Part shown: piece after piece, positions 17,586 to 26,587 of the stretch | How the letters are laid out: every line of letters starts with the position of its first letter | How positions within the stretch are numbered: position 1 is the stretch's first letter | Source: Daejeonella lutea | GTDB taxonomy: Bacteria > Bacteroidota > Bacteroidia > Sphingobacteriales > Sphingobacteriaceae | Direction of reading: 5' to 3' | Length of the DNA: 64,000 nucleotides | Assembly: GCF_900168015.1 (NCBI RefSeq) | Contig: NZ_FUYR01000002.1 | Span: 640,932 to 704,931, forward strand | Notes under the pieces: model-generated | Database searches by the model: none | Seen by the model: only the letters and a program-made list of their open reading frames with translations | What the model was told of the DNA's origin: nothing | Position numbers and translations under genes: made by a program

Positions 17586-20500
17586 ATGAGCAAGTCTGCA
17601 GATAATTACGCGTATCTAATTCAGAAGATTGACGGATTTATCCGGAAATATTATCTGAACAGAGTTGTGAAGGGCTCCATATTCATGGCCGCTTCTTTTT
17701 TTGCTGCATTCATTTTAGTAACAGTCGCAGAATATTACTGGCGTTTTGATCCCCTTGTAAGAACACTTCTATTCTATACTTTCATTCTCGGAACCCTTAC
17801 TATTCTCATTACTTATATTATCATTCCTCTCCTGTCATACTTCCGGCTTGGAAAAACTATTAGTCACGAACAAGCGTCTGACATTATCGGGGACCATTTT
17901 CATCCCGTTAAAGATAAGTTACTTAACACCTTACAACTGAAGAAACTTTCTGATGCCAGCCCGGGACAGCGGGCTTTGATTGACGCCAGTATAGATCAGA
18001 AAATTGCTGAACTCCGCCCAGTACCCTTCAGCTCGGCTGTACACATCCAGGATAATAGAAAATATATCAAATACGCACTGGTCCCAATGGCTGCGATAAT
18101 TGTTGTCTTCTTTGCAGCACCATCCATCCTGAGTGAAAGTACCGACCGCCTTTTACACTACAATAAGAGATTCATTAAAAAAGCTCCTTTCAATTTTGAA
18201 CTGGTAAATGATAATCTCTCTGCAATCCAGGGTGATGATTACACGCTGAAGATAAAACTCACTGGAAATGAAATTCCGGCAGAAATTTATTTGGAGGATG
18301 GTGCCAATACGTTCAAACTTGATAAAGAAAGTATTGTTCGATTCAATCATACTTTTAAAAACCTGCAGAAAACCAAAACCATCCGCCTTACGGCAGGAGA
18401 GTTCAGCTCTGAAGATTATGTGTTGAAAGTTAAAGAACGCCCTACACTTTTAAATTTTGATGTCTTCCTTGAATATCCATCCTATTTAAATAAAAATAAC
18501 GAACGACTACAGAATTCGGGCGATTTGAGTGTTCCCGAAGGGACCAGAATAAACTGGAAATTTAATGCCAGGAGTAGCGACCATCTAAATGTAAAAATGG
18601 ATCGGCAAAGTTTTAGCATTCGTGCAACTGATAAAGGGATCTTTAATTTTTCATATCGTGCGATGAAAAATTTGACCTATAACATTCGCCCGGTCAGCAA
18701 AGATGTAGTTACGTCTGATTCTGTTTCATATCAGGTTCGTGTAATCCCTGATCTCATGCCTGTGATAGACGTTACTGAGCGTCCAGATTCTGTAAATGCG
18801 AAAGTACTGTATTTTGTTGGGCAGGTGAATGACGACCATGGATTTTCCAAACTAAACTTTAATTACAAAGTTCTTCCTGCAGGCGGTGCTACCGCAACAG
18901 CTAAGCCTGAAATCAGGACTGTTAGTTTTGACAGGAATGCTTTACAAAGCAATTTCTTCCATATTTGGAATGTTAATGATGCAAAAGCAAACCCTGGCGA
19001 CCAGATCGAATACTATTTTGAAATATTTGATAATGATGGGGTTAATGGAGCAAAAGCTAGCAGGTCAGCTATCCGAACTTTTAAAGTAGCTTCTGAACGA
19101 GAAATTGAGAAGAAACTTGAGGCCAATTCCGAACAGATCAAAGAAAAAATGGAGCAGGCTATCCGGAAGTCTTCCCAGGTAGAAAAAGAAGCAAAACGCC
19201 TAAATCAGGATCTTTTGAACAAAAAGAGTCTTACGTACGAAGAAAAGAAGCAGGTGGAAGCACTTCTGCAAAAACAAAAGGAACTTGAAGAACTTGTGAA
19301 AGAAATTCAGAAAGAGAACAAGCAAAACCTCTTCGAGCAAAATGAGAACAAAGAGCAGAATGAAAAGATTCTCGAAAAACAAAAGCAAATTGAAGACCTA
19401 TTCAACAATGTTCTCGATGAAAAAACAAGGGAGATCCTTAAAAACATAGAAAAGCTGCTTGAAAAGAATAATAAGGCACTAACCCAGGAAGAGATTTCCA
19501 AAATGCAGCTCGACAATAAGTCATTGCAAAAGGAACTTGACCGAATATTGGAGCTTTACAAACAGCTTGAGTTTGATCAAAAACTCACTGAATCTATAGA
19601 TAAGTTAAAAGAGCTTTCTAAAAAGCAGGAAGAGCTTTCTAAAAAAACTCTTGATAAAAGTTCTGAAAATGAGAAACTTAAATCAGAACAGAAAGAGCTC
19701 AAAGAGGATTTCAAAGAGCTTAAAGAGGATTTGAAGGAGCTTGAAAAAAAGAATCAAGAACTCGACCAAAAAAATGAGTTTAATAATCCTGAAAAAGAAC
19801 AGGAAAAAGTAGATCAGGAGCAGCAAAAAAGCGCAGAAAATCTTGATAAGAAGGACGAGAAAAAGGCAGCTGAAAACCAGAAGGAGGCAGCGGAGCAAAT
19901 GGAACAGCTTTCTAAAAAGCTAGAAGCGATGCAACAGGAAAGTGAAGAAGAGGAAAATGAAGTTAATACAAAAGCTCTTAGGGAGATTCTGGACAATCTG
20001 ATCACAAGTTCATTTGATCAGGAAAAAACGATGCAAACTGTCCGTGGAATAAATACCAGCGATCCGTCATATGTTCTGCAGACACAAAAACAGAGGGATA
20101 TAAAAGATAATCTTAAAATGATAGAAGATAGTCTTTACGCATTAAGTAAGAAGGTTCCGCAGATACAATCAGTGGTAAATAAGGAGATCCAAGCAATAAA
20201 CTTCAATGTTGGGAAGGCTATTGAAAGTTTAGGTGAACGTCGTACCGCCGAAGCTAATCGGAATCAGCAATTTGCAATGACTTCGATTAATAATTTAGCC
20301 CTGATGCTTAATGAAGCTCTTGACCAAATGCAGCAGGCACAGCAAAATGGAAAGCCAGGTAGCAAGGGTAAGAAAAAACAAAGCCTTTCACAACTGAGCA
20401 AGATGCAAGAACAGTTAAATAAGAACATGCAGAAAGCCCGGGAAGAAATGCAGAAACAAGCTGGGCAGCAAAAACCAGGGCAACAACCTGGACAACAGCC

Positions 20501-20978
20501 TGGTAAACAAGCTCAACAGCCCGGGCAGGGGCAAGGTCAGGGAATGAGCGAACAACTCGCGCGAATGGCGAGAGAACAGCAGATGATCCGGCAGGCAATG
20601 CAGGAAATAAATAGAATGGAAAACAAGGACGGTAAAAAGGGTCTGGGCAATCTCGATCAATTAATGAAAGAGATGGAACAAACTGAAACCGATCTCGTAA
20701 ACAAAAAAATTCAACAGGAAACGTTGAACAGGCAACAGGAGATATTGAGTAAATTGCTTGAAGCTGATAAAGCCGAGCGTGAACGTGAACAAGATGAAAA
20801 GAGGGAGAGTAAAGAGGGACTAACCCCAGCCCCGGATTATAAAATTATCCTGCAGGAATATCAGAAAATTAAGCAAAAAGAAACCGATTTGCTCAAAACG
20901 GTACCGCCGTCTCTAAATTCTTTTTACAAAATAAAGGTTGGCGATTATTTTAAATACTTAAATTCGGGTTATAAATGA
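17586..20978 (+). CDS. DUF4175 family membrane protein with long coiled coil
   Basis: 1130 residues. Two N-terminal membrane segments (about 32-52 and 58-80) and a third (about 158-178) lead into a beta-rich region (about 190-500), then a very long Glu/Lys/Gln coiled coil (about 505-800), a Gln/Pro/Gly-rich low-complexity tract (about 950-985) and a charged C-terminal helix region. This is the DUF4175 architecture seen throughout Bacteroidota; its function is unknown. In many relatives the gene is near aerotolerance or chaperone genes. Here its stop overlaps the start of an RsbW-like ATPase (ATGA), followed by ybeY, so these three genes form one transcript. Confidence 0.87.
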   Translation: MSKSADNYAYLIQKIDGFIRKYYLNRVVKGSIFMAASFFAAFILVTVAEYYWRFDPLVRTLLFYTFILGTLTILITYIIIPLLSYFRLGKTISHEQASDIIGDHFHPVKDKLLNTLQLKKLSDASPGQRALIDASIDQKIAELRPVPFSSAVHIQDNRKYIKYALVPMAAIIVVFFAAPSILSESTDRLLHYNKRFIKKAPFNFELVNDNLSAIQGDDYTLKIKLTGNEIPAEIYLEDGANTFKLDKESIVRFNHTFKNLQKTKTIRLTAGEFSSEDYVLKVKERPTLLNFDVFLEYPSYLNKNNERLQNSGDLSVPEGTRINWKFNARSSDHLNVKMDRQSFSIRATDKGIFNFSYRAMKNLTYNIRPVSKDVVTSDSVSYQVRVIPDLMPVIDVTERPDSVNAKVLYFVGQVNDDHGFSKLNFNYKVLPAGGATATAKPEIRTVSFDRNALQSNFFHIWNVNDAKANPGDQIEYYFEIFDNDGVNGAKASRSAIRTFKVASEREIEKKLEANSEQIKEKMEQAIRKSSQVEKEAKRLNQDLLNKKSLTYEEKKQVEALLQKQKELEELVKEIQKENKQNLFEQNENKEQNEKILEKQKQIEDLFNNVLDEKTREILKNIEKLLEKNNKALTQEEISKMQLDNKSLQKELDRILELYKQLEFDQKLTESIDKLKELSKKQEELSKKTLDKSSENEKLKSEQKELKEDFKELKEDLKELEKKNQELDQKNEFNNPEKEQEKVDQEQQKSAENLDKKDEKKAAENQKEAAEQMEQLSKKLEAMQQESEEEENEVNTKALREILDNLITSSFDQEKTMQTVRGINTSDPSYVLQTQKQRDIKDNLKMIEDSLYALSKKVPQIQSVVNKEIQAINFNVGKAIESLGERRTAEANRNQQFAMTSINNLALMLNEALDQMQQAQQNGKPGSKGKKKQSLSQLSKMQEQLNKNMQKAREEMQKQAGQQKPGQQPGQQPGKQAQQPGQGQGQGMSEQLARMAREQQMIRQAMQEINRMENKDGKKGLGNLDQLMKEMEQTETDLVNKKIQQETLNRQQEILSKLLEADKAEREREQDEKRESKEGLTPAPDYKIILQEYQKIKQKETDLLKTVPPSLNSFYKIKVGDYFKYLNSGYK

Positions 20979-21406
20979 TTAATCAGACAGAATTTTCCGA
21001 TAACACAGCATTGTATACCCTGCAATTACCTTCACGGATTGATAGTATTATTACGCTAGAGAACTTCATTGATACATTGAGTGAGAAGTACCAGTTTAGT
21101 GACGAAATATATGCGAATGTGCTCACCTGCCTTAGTGAAGCTACAGTAAATGCAATAATACACGGGAACAAGGAAAATCCTGAAAAGAAAGTATATATAA
21201 ACCTTGAAGTTGTTGAAGATAAGAGATTGATTTTTACCATTTCGGATGAAGGTGAGGGTTTCGACTTTAACAACATTCCCGATCCAACAGCTCCAGAAAA
21301 TCTGGAAAACCTCACTGGGCGCGGGGTTTTCATAATCAAGCGCCTTGCCGACCAATGCATCTTCAATTCCAGAGGAAATGAACTTGAGCTACACTTTAAG
21401 ATTTAA
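20975..21406 (+). CDS. RsbW-like ATP-binding protein (HATPase_c_2, anti-sigma kinase family)
   Basis: 143 residues with the GHKL-type ATP-binding fold: N-box ACLSEATVNAIIHGN-like segment (LSEATVNAIIHGNKENP), G1 box ISDEGEGFDF, and G2 box LTGRGVFIIKRLAD. It resembles serine kinases such as RsbW and SpoIIAB that switch partner proteins by phosphorylation. No STAS-domain antagonist, PP2C phosphatase or alternative sigma gene is adjacent, so the partner is unknown. It overlaps DUF4175 by 4 bp and ybeY by 1 bp, which ties its expression to both. Confidence 0.85.
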   Translation: MINQTEFSDNTALYTLQLPSRIDSIITLENFIDTLSEKYQFSDEIYANVLTCLSEATVNAIIHGNKENPEKKVYINLEVVEDKRLIFTISDEGEGFDFNNIPDPTAPENLENLTGRGVFIIKRLADQCIFNSRGNELELHFKI

Positions 21407-21837
21407 TGCCCCAGCTTCCAATCAATTTTTTTGTAGAAGATATTTCATTCAACCTAAAACAGCGAATTCCCATTCGCAAATGGATAAAGCATTGCATTAA
21501 TACTGAGGGTTTCCGCCTTAAAGAACTTAATTTCATTTTTTGCAGCGATGCTTATCTACTTGTAATTAATCGGGATTACCTAAATCACAATACCCTAACA
21601 GATATTATCACATTCGATAATAGTGAAGTTGATCGCGAAATAGTGGGCGACATTTTTATAAGTATTGACCGCGTTAATGAAAATGCCGTTAAGTTCAAAG
21701 TTCCTCAAAAAGACGAACTTCATCGCGTGATTATACACGGCACCCTCCATCTACTAGGGTATCCTGATAAAGGAAAAGCAGCGAAAACTTTAATGACAAG
21801 CAAAGAAGATTACTACCTCGCACATCGCGAATTTTAA
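21406..21837 (+). CDS. ybeY: YbeY endoribonuclease / rRNA maturation factor
   Basis: A 143-residue metal-dependent RNase that in other bacteria matures the 16S rRNA 3' end and takes part in ribosome quality control. The motif reads HGTLHLLGYPD: H111 and H115 are kept, while the third ligand, normally His in GYDH, is D121. From memory, Asp is common at this place in Bacteroidota YbeY. Its ATG overlaps the preceding stop (TAATG). It is last in the DUF4175/RsbW-like/ybeY unit; the pirin remnant starts 2 bp further on. Confidence 0.93.
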   Translation: MPQLPINFFVEDISFNLKQRIPIRKWIKHCINTEGFRLKELNFIFCSDAYLLVINRDYLNHNTLTDIITFDNSEVDREIVGDIFISIDRVNENAVKFKVPQKDELHRVIIHGTLHLLGYPDKGKAAKTLMTSKEDYYLAHREF

Positions 21838-21838
21838 T

Positions 21839-22276
21839 TTATTCCATTGGAACTTTAATTATTTGATCCTCGCGTCCGCTGAAACAGAGATATCAAAAGT
21901 CACTGTATCGTACAATCCGAGGGCATCACCTCTATTAGCAACCTCCTTTCAATGAGAGCTTCACCTTCTATTATAAAAAAATATGAGCCATTGTCTGGTT
22001 TCATCATCGAGTAGGAGACAATTCCCGGCCCATCCAAGACTATCTTTGTGAGCTAAGGAGCCCGTGATTGGAGTAGTAACAATTTCCATATTGTCGTGCC
22101 CATGTGTGCTAAAATCCGCTCCTGCGTCAATAACTTCATCACTTAACACTCGCGCAAAAGTCCGAAAGGCATTTTAGAAGGATCATAATAATGAGCAGTA
22201 GAATGAAATGTGTCGCTTCTAACCGGCCATTATCATGAATTCCACGATCTTTAGCTGTGTGAAGTATCGTTTTCAT
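21839..22276 (-). pseudogene. Decayed pirin-family (YhaK-like) gene
   Basis: Reading the minus strand from ATG 22276 gives MKTILHTAKDRGIHDNGRLEA, a pirin N-terminus. Frame changes then give HYYDPSKMPFGLLR, next VLSDEVIDAGADF.THGHDNMEIV...GSLAHKDS, then KPDNGSYFFIIEG, GDALGLYDTVTFDI and a terminal KVPME stop. All are recognisable pirin segments in the right order, but they occupy at least three frames with internal stops. The segment between HKDS and the C-terminal cupin is missing (roughly 80-90 residues by comparison with usual length of about 230). It is a dead gene with several frameshifts and an internal deletion. Nothing else is encoded in this stretch. Confidence 0.85.
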
Positions 22277-22330
22277 AAAACAATAGTTATATGTTTAAAC
22301 ACACGATATTTATTCCAAAAATCTTATGCT

Positions 22331-22338
22331 TACCTTTG
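22331..22338 (+). promoter_or_regulatory. Candidate Bacteroidota -7 box (TACCTTTG)
   Basis: TACCTTTG is a full match to TAnnTTTG. A transcript starting a few bases downstream would begin just before the short open reading frame at 22356 and run into the ABC-F gene. I see no clear -33 TTTG at the usual distance, so strength is uncertain. Confidence 0.55.
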
Positions 22339-22355
22339 CAGATTATAACGAGGAA

Positions 22356-22412
22356 ATGTCAAGAATTCGGTGGTTCTGTTGTTCTACAAACGGACTTCTT
22401 GTCATAGGCTGA
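22356..22412 (+). CDS. Possible 18-residue leader peptide (MSRIRWFCCSTNGLLVIG)
   Basis: A short frame opens 18 bp after a TACCTTTG box, has AGGA just before its ATG, and ends 27 bp before the GTG start of the ABC-F gene. It contains a Trp-Phe-Cys-Cys run, the kind of content seen in attenuator leader peptides. The ends of the frame hold a 6-bp inverted repeat (CAAGAA at 22360-22365, TTCTTG at 22397-22402). Whether it is translated or regulatory is unknown; it is too short to prove by sequence alone. Confidence 0.4.
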   Translation: MSRIRWFCCSTNGLLVIG

Positions 22413-22439
22413 GTATTGATTCAATAAATATATTTTAGT

Positions 22440-24296
22440 GTGAGCATTTTATCTACGGAGCAATTAGGACATTCCTTTAACGACAATTGGCTATTCACGG
22501 ACCTTTATTTCGGAATTAATAAAGGTGAGAGGGTCGCCTTGGTTGGCATTAATGGGACAGGAAAATCCACTTTACTGAAAATACTTTCAGGAATGCTTGC
22601 CCCTGGGATAGGAAAAGTTGTTACAGAACGGGACTTACGAGTGGGGTATCTTGATCAGGATCCGAAGTTCAACCATCAGGAAACGATAAGTGATTTTATC
22701 TATTCTATAGGCAACTCAAGGCAACAGCTGATCAGACAATACGAAGAGGCTGTTAACCAATCTGTTACGAATGATAAATTGCTTAACAGATTGATGGATG
22801 AATTAAGTTCGGAAAATGCCTGGGAGTACGAGTACGAAATTAAGACTATTCTCGGTAGACTTGGAATCCAGCGACTTGACCAAAAAATTTCTACACTATC
22901 AGGTGGTCAACGCAAAAGACTTGCTCTAGCAAAGCTTCTTATAGATGATCCGGATATTTATCTTTTAGATGAGCCTACAAACCATTTGGATATTGAAACG
23001 ATCGAATGGCTGGAAAACTGTATGACTACTGGTCAAAAAAGCGTTATTCTTGTCACTCACGACAGATATTTCCTCGATAATGTATCTACTCGCATCATAG
23101 AACTTGACAGAGGAAAACTCCAAAATTTCAATGGAAATTATAGCTACTATCTCGAGCGCAAAGCTGAACAAAGCGCTGCTGAAGATGCCACGTTTAGCAA
23201 AAATGTCAATATGCTGAAGAAAGAGTTGGAATGGATGCGCCGTCAACCAAAGGCGAGAACAACAAAATCCAAATCTCGAATAGATGCATTTTACGACCTG
23301 GAGGATAAGACTAAGGGCAGGCAGGTAAAATCTAATTTGGAACTCAGTGTAAACGTAGCCCGTCAGGGTAATAAGATCCTCGAACTCCATAATGTTAGTA
23401 AGGGATTCAATGGTCATACTGTAATGGAGGACTTCTCTTATATCTTCAAAAAAGGAGATAGGATAGGTGTCGCCGGCAAAAATGGTACTGGAAAATCTAC
23501 ACTCCTGAACATCATAACGGGTGCCATCAAACCAGATTCAGGAAGTGTTGTTGTTGGTGAAACGACTGCATTTGGTTATTACGCTCAAGGAGGTCTGGAA
23601 TTCAAGGGCGATGAGCGTGTAATAGACGTTGTAAAAAACGTGGCGGAGTATATAACAATGGCTGATGGGAAAAACTTAACAGCCAGCCAGGTGTTGACGC
23701 ACTTTTTGTTCCCCCCAGCAAAACAATATGGATTAGTAAGTAAGCTCAGCGGTGGTGAAAAGAAAAGATTACAGCTAATGAGGGTTCTTATGCAAAATCC
23801 AAATTACATGATTCTTGATGAACCTACCAACGATCTGGATATAGATACCTTAAATGTTCTCGAAGAATTCCTGGTAAATTTCCCTGGAATTCTAATGCTG
23901 GTATCTCATGATAGATATTTGATTGATAGGTTAACAGATCAGTTATTCATTTTTGAAGGAGATGGGAAAGTGACGATATATTCTGGCAATTACACTGACT
24001 ATAGACTTGAACAAGATGATATCAAAAAGCCTATAAAGATTACACCGGGAAAAGCAGAAAACAAACCCAACGAACCAATCAGACAAAATAAAAAACTTAC
24101 CTTCAAAGAGGAGAAAGAGGCTCAGGAAATTGAAAATCGAATCAAAATACTCGAAGGCGAGTTGTTAGCTTTAACGGAGCAACTCAACTCTGGAATAACT
24201 AATCACGAACAACTATCTGAAATTGCCACAGCTATTCAAGTTAAAAAAGAAGACATTGATGACAAAACGTTGAGATGGCTTGAATTAACCGACTAA
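22440..24296 (+). CDS. ABC-F family ATPase (Uup/EttA-like)
   Basis: 618 residues with two ABC domains and no membrane segment, which marks an ABC-F protein acting on the ribosome rather than a transporter. Walker A motifs GINGTGKST and GKNGTGKST, signatures LSGGQRKR and LSGGEKKR, and Walker B ends LLDEPTNHLD and LDEPTNDLD are present. The C-terminal coiled coil (about 550-618) resembles Uup. The start is GTG at 22440, because MSILSTEQLG matches the usual N-terminus and no ATG fits. Resistance ABC-F proteins share this fold, but a housekeeping role is more likely. Followed by a small membrane protein gene 5 bp later. Confidence 0.92.
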   Translation: MSILSTEQLGHSFNDNWLFTDLYFGINKGERVALVGINGTGKSTLLKILSGMLAPGIGKVVTERDLRVGYLDQDPKFNHQETISDFIYSIGNSRQQLIRQYEEAVNQSVTNDKLLNRLMDELSSENAWEYEYEIKTILGRLGIQRLDQKISTLSGGQRKRLALAKLLIDDPDIYLLDEPTNHLDIETIEWLENCMTTGQKSVILVTHDRYFLDNVSTRIIELDRGKLQNFNGNYSYYLERKAEQSAAEDATFSKNVNMLKKELEWMRRQPKARTTKSKSRIDAFYDLEDKTKGRQVKSNLELSVNVARQGNKILELHNVSKGFNGHTVMEDFSYIFKKGDRIGVAGKNGTGKSTLLNIITGAIKPDSGSVVVGETTAFGYYAQGGLEFKGDERVIDVVKNVAEYITMADGKNLTASQVLTHFLFPPAKQYGLVSKLSGGEKKRLQLMRVLMQNPNYMILDEPTNDLDIDTLNVLEEFLVNFPGILMLVSHDRYLIDRLTDQLFIFEGDGKVTIYSGNYTDYRLEQDDIKKPIKITPGKAENKPNEPIRQNKKLTFKEEKEAQEIENRIKILEGELLALTEQLNSGITNHEQLSEIATAIQVKKEDIDDKTLRWLELTD

Positions 24297-24301
24297 AAAT
24301 T

Positions 24302-24556
24302 ATGACACAATCGGATATATTGGGTTCAATAGGAGTAACGTTATTATTAGTCGGATTTCTTTTAAATATAAGAAAGATCGTATCTAGTGAGAATCGATGG
24401 TACATCGTGCTGAATATTATCGGTGCAGCGCTGTGCGGATATTCCGCATTCTTAATAAACTTTTACCCGTTTGTAGTTCTTGAGGCGGTCTGGGTAATCG
24501 CTGCATTTTTGTCGTTGTTTAGCCGAGTTCCACGTGGAACATCGGACAGTCAATAA
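24302..24556 (+). CDS. Small membrane protein, CBU_0592-like
   Basis: 84 residues with about three hydrophobic helices (8-24, 34-54, 57-75) and a short polar tail. Similar small proteins are listed as CBU_0592-like membrane proteins with no known function. Its last codons (SRVPRGTS) run through a parS-like palindrome at 24526-24541, so the DNA site and the coding sequence share bases. It lies 5 bp after the ABC-F stop and 35 bp before mnmG. Confidence 0.75.
   Translation: MTQSDILGSIGVTLLLVGFLLNIRKIVSSENRWYIVLNIIGAALCGYSAFLINFYPFVVLEAVWVIAAFLSLFSRVPRGTSDSQ
24526..24541. promoter_or_regulatory. parS-like palindrome (site 1)
   Basis: AGTTCCACGTGGAACA contains a perfect 14-bp palindrome (24527-24540) and differs at one outer base from the bacterial parS consensus TGTTYCACGTGRAACA bound by ParB. 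It lies inside the 3' end of the small membrane protein gene. Confidence 0.72.
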
Positions 24557-24569
24557 AATATACTTTAAA

Positions 24570-24585
24570 GGTTCCACGTGGAACA
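24570..24585. promoter_or_regulatory. parS-like palindrome (site 2)
   Basis: GGTTCCACGTGGAACA is the same 14-bp palindrome (24571-24584), 44 bp from site 1 centre to centre and 7 bp before the mnmG start codon. Two copies this close are unlikely by chance. ParB binding here would also sit over the mnmG 5' leader. Confidence 0.75.
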
Positions 24586-24591
24586 CACAGA

Positions 24592-26454
24592 ATGTTTAAT
24601 AAATACGATATCATAGTTGTTGGTGCCGGCCATGCCGGATGTGAAGCAGCTGCGGCTGCAGCCAATTTGGGATCAAGGGTGTTACTTATAACCATGAATA
24701 TGGGCACAATAGCTCAGATGAGCTGTAATCCAGCGATGGGTGGGGTAGCAAAGGGACAAATCGTTCGTGAGGTTGATGCACTTGGAGGATATTCAGGAAT
24801 TATATCCGATAAGACGACTTTACAGTTTAGAATGCTGAATAGCTCTAAAGGCCCAGCGATGTGGAGTCCAAGGGCTCAAATAGATAGAATGCGCTTCGCA
24901 GAAGAGTGGAGGCTAATGCTGGAACAAACTCCAAACGTAGATTTCTGGCAGGATACCGTTGTTGGACTACTTACAAATGATGGAAAGGTTACTGGTGTTA
25001 AAACTTCTTTGGGTATTGAAATAGCCTGCGAGGCTGTGGTATTAACCAATGGAACATTTCTAAATGGACAAATACACATTGGCGAAAAACGTTTCGGTGG
25101 TGGAAGAACCGGTGAAAAAGCTGCAACAGGCATAACGGAACAACTTGTAGAAATGGGGTTTGAGGCTGGTAGGATGAAGACAGGAACTCCTCCAAGGGTT
25201 GACGGGCGTTCGTTGGATTACGGCAAAATGGAGGAACAGTGGGGCGACGAAATTCAGGGTCGATTTTCATATACTGATTTTGAGCTGCCCAAAGACCAAC
25301 GGTGTTGTTGGATTACTTACACAAACTCGGAGGTGCACGAAACTCTTAAAGAAGGGTTTGAACAATCACCCATGTTCACAGGGCGCATCAAAGGACTCGG
25401 CCCCAGATATTGCCCATCAATCGAGGATAAAATAAACCGGTTCGCAGAACGCGATCGACATCAAATTTTTGTTGAACCAGAAGGATGGAATACAGTAGAA
25501 ATATATGTCAACGGATTTTCAACGTCCCTTCCAGAAGATGTACAGTACCGGGCACTCACTAAGATACCCGGATTTGAAAAGGCGAAGATGTTTCGCCCTG
25601 GATATGCAATTGAATATGATTTCTTTCCGCCAACTCAACTAAAACTGAGTCTTGAAACAAAAAAATTAAATAACCTTTATTTTGCCGGCCAAATAAATGG
25701 TACTACTGGATATGAAGAAGCAGCGTGTCAGGGATTGATTGCGGGAATTAATGCTCACCAAAAAATAAACCAAAAAGAGGATCTCATACTTAAAAGATCA
25801 GAATCCTATATTGGCGTCTTGATTGACGATTTAGTGACTAAGGGAACAGAGGAGCCTTATCGAATGTTTACTTCCCGGGCCGAACATCGTTTGCTTCTGC
25901 GGCAGGATAACGCAGACATCCGCCTAAGTCCAATCGGCCACGCTTTAGGTTTGATTTCCGACGACCGCTTAAAGAAAGTTGATGCAAAAATTGAAAATGC
26001 CGACACTATAGTTTCTTATTTAAAATCGACTTCGATAAACCCTGAAAAAGTAAACGCTGCCTTGGAAGCAGCTGGAACACCCACTATATCGCAAAGTGTC
26101 AAAATGTTTCAACTAATAACCAGGCCTCAAATAACGTTCGAAAACATACGAGGTTCCGATCAGAGCTTTGATGAAATGCTTAGTGGCTTCGACCTTGAAA
26201 CAATTGAACAGGCAGAAATAAAAGTGAAATACGAAAGTTACTTTGAAAAAGAGCTGGAGATCGTTGAAAAAATGAAAAGAATGGAAGACCATATTATCAA
26301 TTCGGAATTCAATTACCTGAATCTCGTATCTCTCTCAAAAGAGGCACGCGAAAAGCTAATGAAAATAAAACCGCGAACTCTAGGCCAGGCCTCAAGGATT
26401 TCCGGTGTCTCTCCGTCTGATATTTCCGTCCTGATGGTTCATATGGGCCGATAA
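24592..26454 (+). CDS. mnmG: MnmG (GidA), tRNA 5-carboxymethylaminomethyluridine synthase subunit
   Basis: FAD protein that with MnmE modifies the wobble uridine of several tRNAs. The 620 residues start with the dinucleotide-binding motif [12 protein letters not shown], and carry the family signatures [36 protein letters not shown] and, later, [16 protein letters not shown]. Length is normal. In many bacteria mnmG lies close to the replication origin, and the parS-like pair just upstream agrees with that, although no dnaA is in the window. Confidence 0.97.
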   Translation: MFNKYDIIVVGAGHAGCEAAAAAANLGSRVLLITMNMGTIAQMSCNPAMGGVAKGQIVREVDALGGYSGIISDKTTLQFRMLNSSKGPAMWSPRAQIDRMRFAEEWRLMLEQTPNVDFWQDTVVGLLTNDGKVTGVKTSLGIEIACEAVVLTNGTFLNGQIHIGEKRFGGGRTGEKAATGITEQLVEMGFEAGRMKTGTPPRVDGRSLDYGKMEEQWGDEIQGRFSYTDFELPKDQRCCWITYTNSEVHETLKEGFEQSPMFTGRIKGLGPRYCPSIEDKINRFAERDRHQIFVEPEGWNTVEIYVNGFSTSLPEDVQYRALTKIPGFEKAKMFRPGYAIEYDFFPPTQLKLSLETKKLNNLYFAGQINGTTGYEEAACQGLIAGINAHQKINQKEDLILKRSESYIGVLIDDLVTKGTEEPYRMFTSRAEHRLLLRQDNADIRLSPIGHALGLISDDRLKKVDAKIENADTIVSYLKSTSINPEKVNAALEAAGTPTISQSVKMFQLITRPQITFENIRGSDQSFDEMLSGFDLETIEQAEIKVKYESYFEKELEIVEKMKRMEDHIINSEFNYLNLVSLSKEAREKLMKIKPRTLGQASRISGVSPSDISVLMVHMGR

Positions 26455-26587
26455 ATTATAAACATTTGATTATCAATCAATTGACTTATAATAAACTCGG
26501 CTCAAAATAAAGCGCTCAAAAACACTTTCTCATATTAGGTATACATAATACTCCAAAACAAGATACAATTCGACCAAGGGCTTATAA

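Noticed and set aside
20459-20540. Possible CRISPR or tandem-repeat array
   Set aside because: The repeats are imperfect codon repeats inside a gene, with no spacers.
20308-20660. Minus-strand frames in the Gln/Pro-rich part of DUF4175
   Set aside because: Low-complexity coding sequence gives long open frames on the other strand; no domain is visible.
22440-24296. Antibiotic-resistance ABC-F (Vga/Msr type)
   Set aside because: The C-terminal coiled coil and neighbours fit a housekeeping Uup-like protein; no resistance-specific linker can be recognised.
24519-24707. Minus-strand frame of 62 codons across the parS-like pair
   Set aside because: It overlaps the conserved start of mnmG and has no supporting features.
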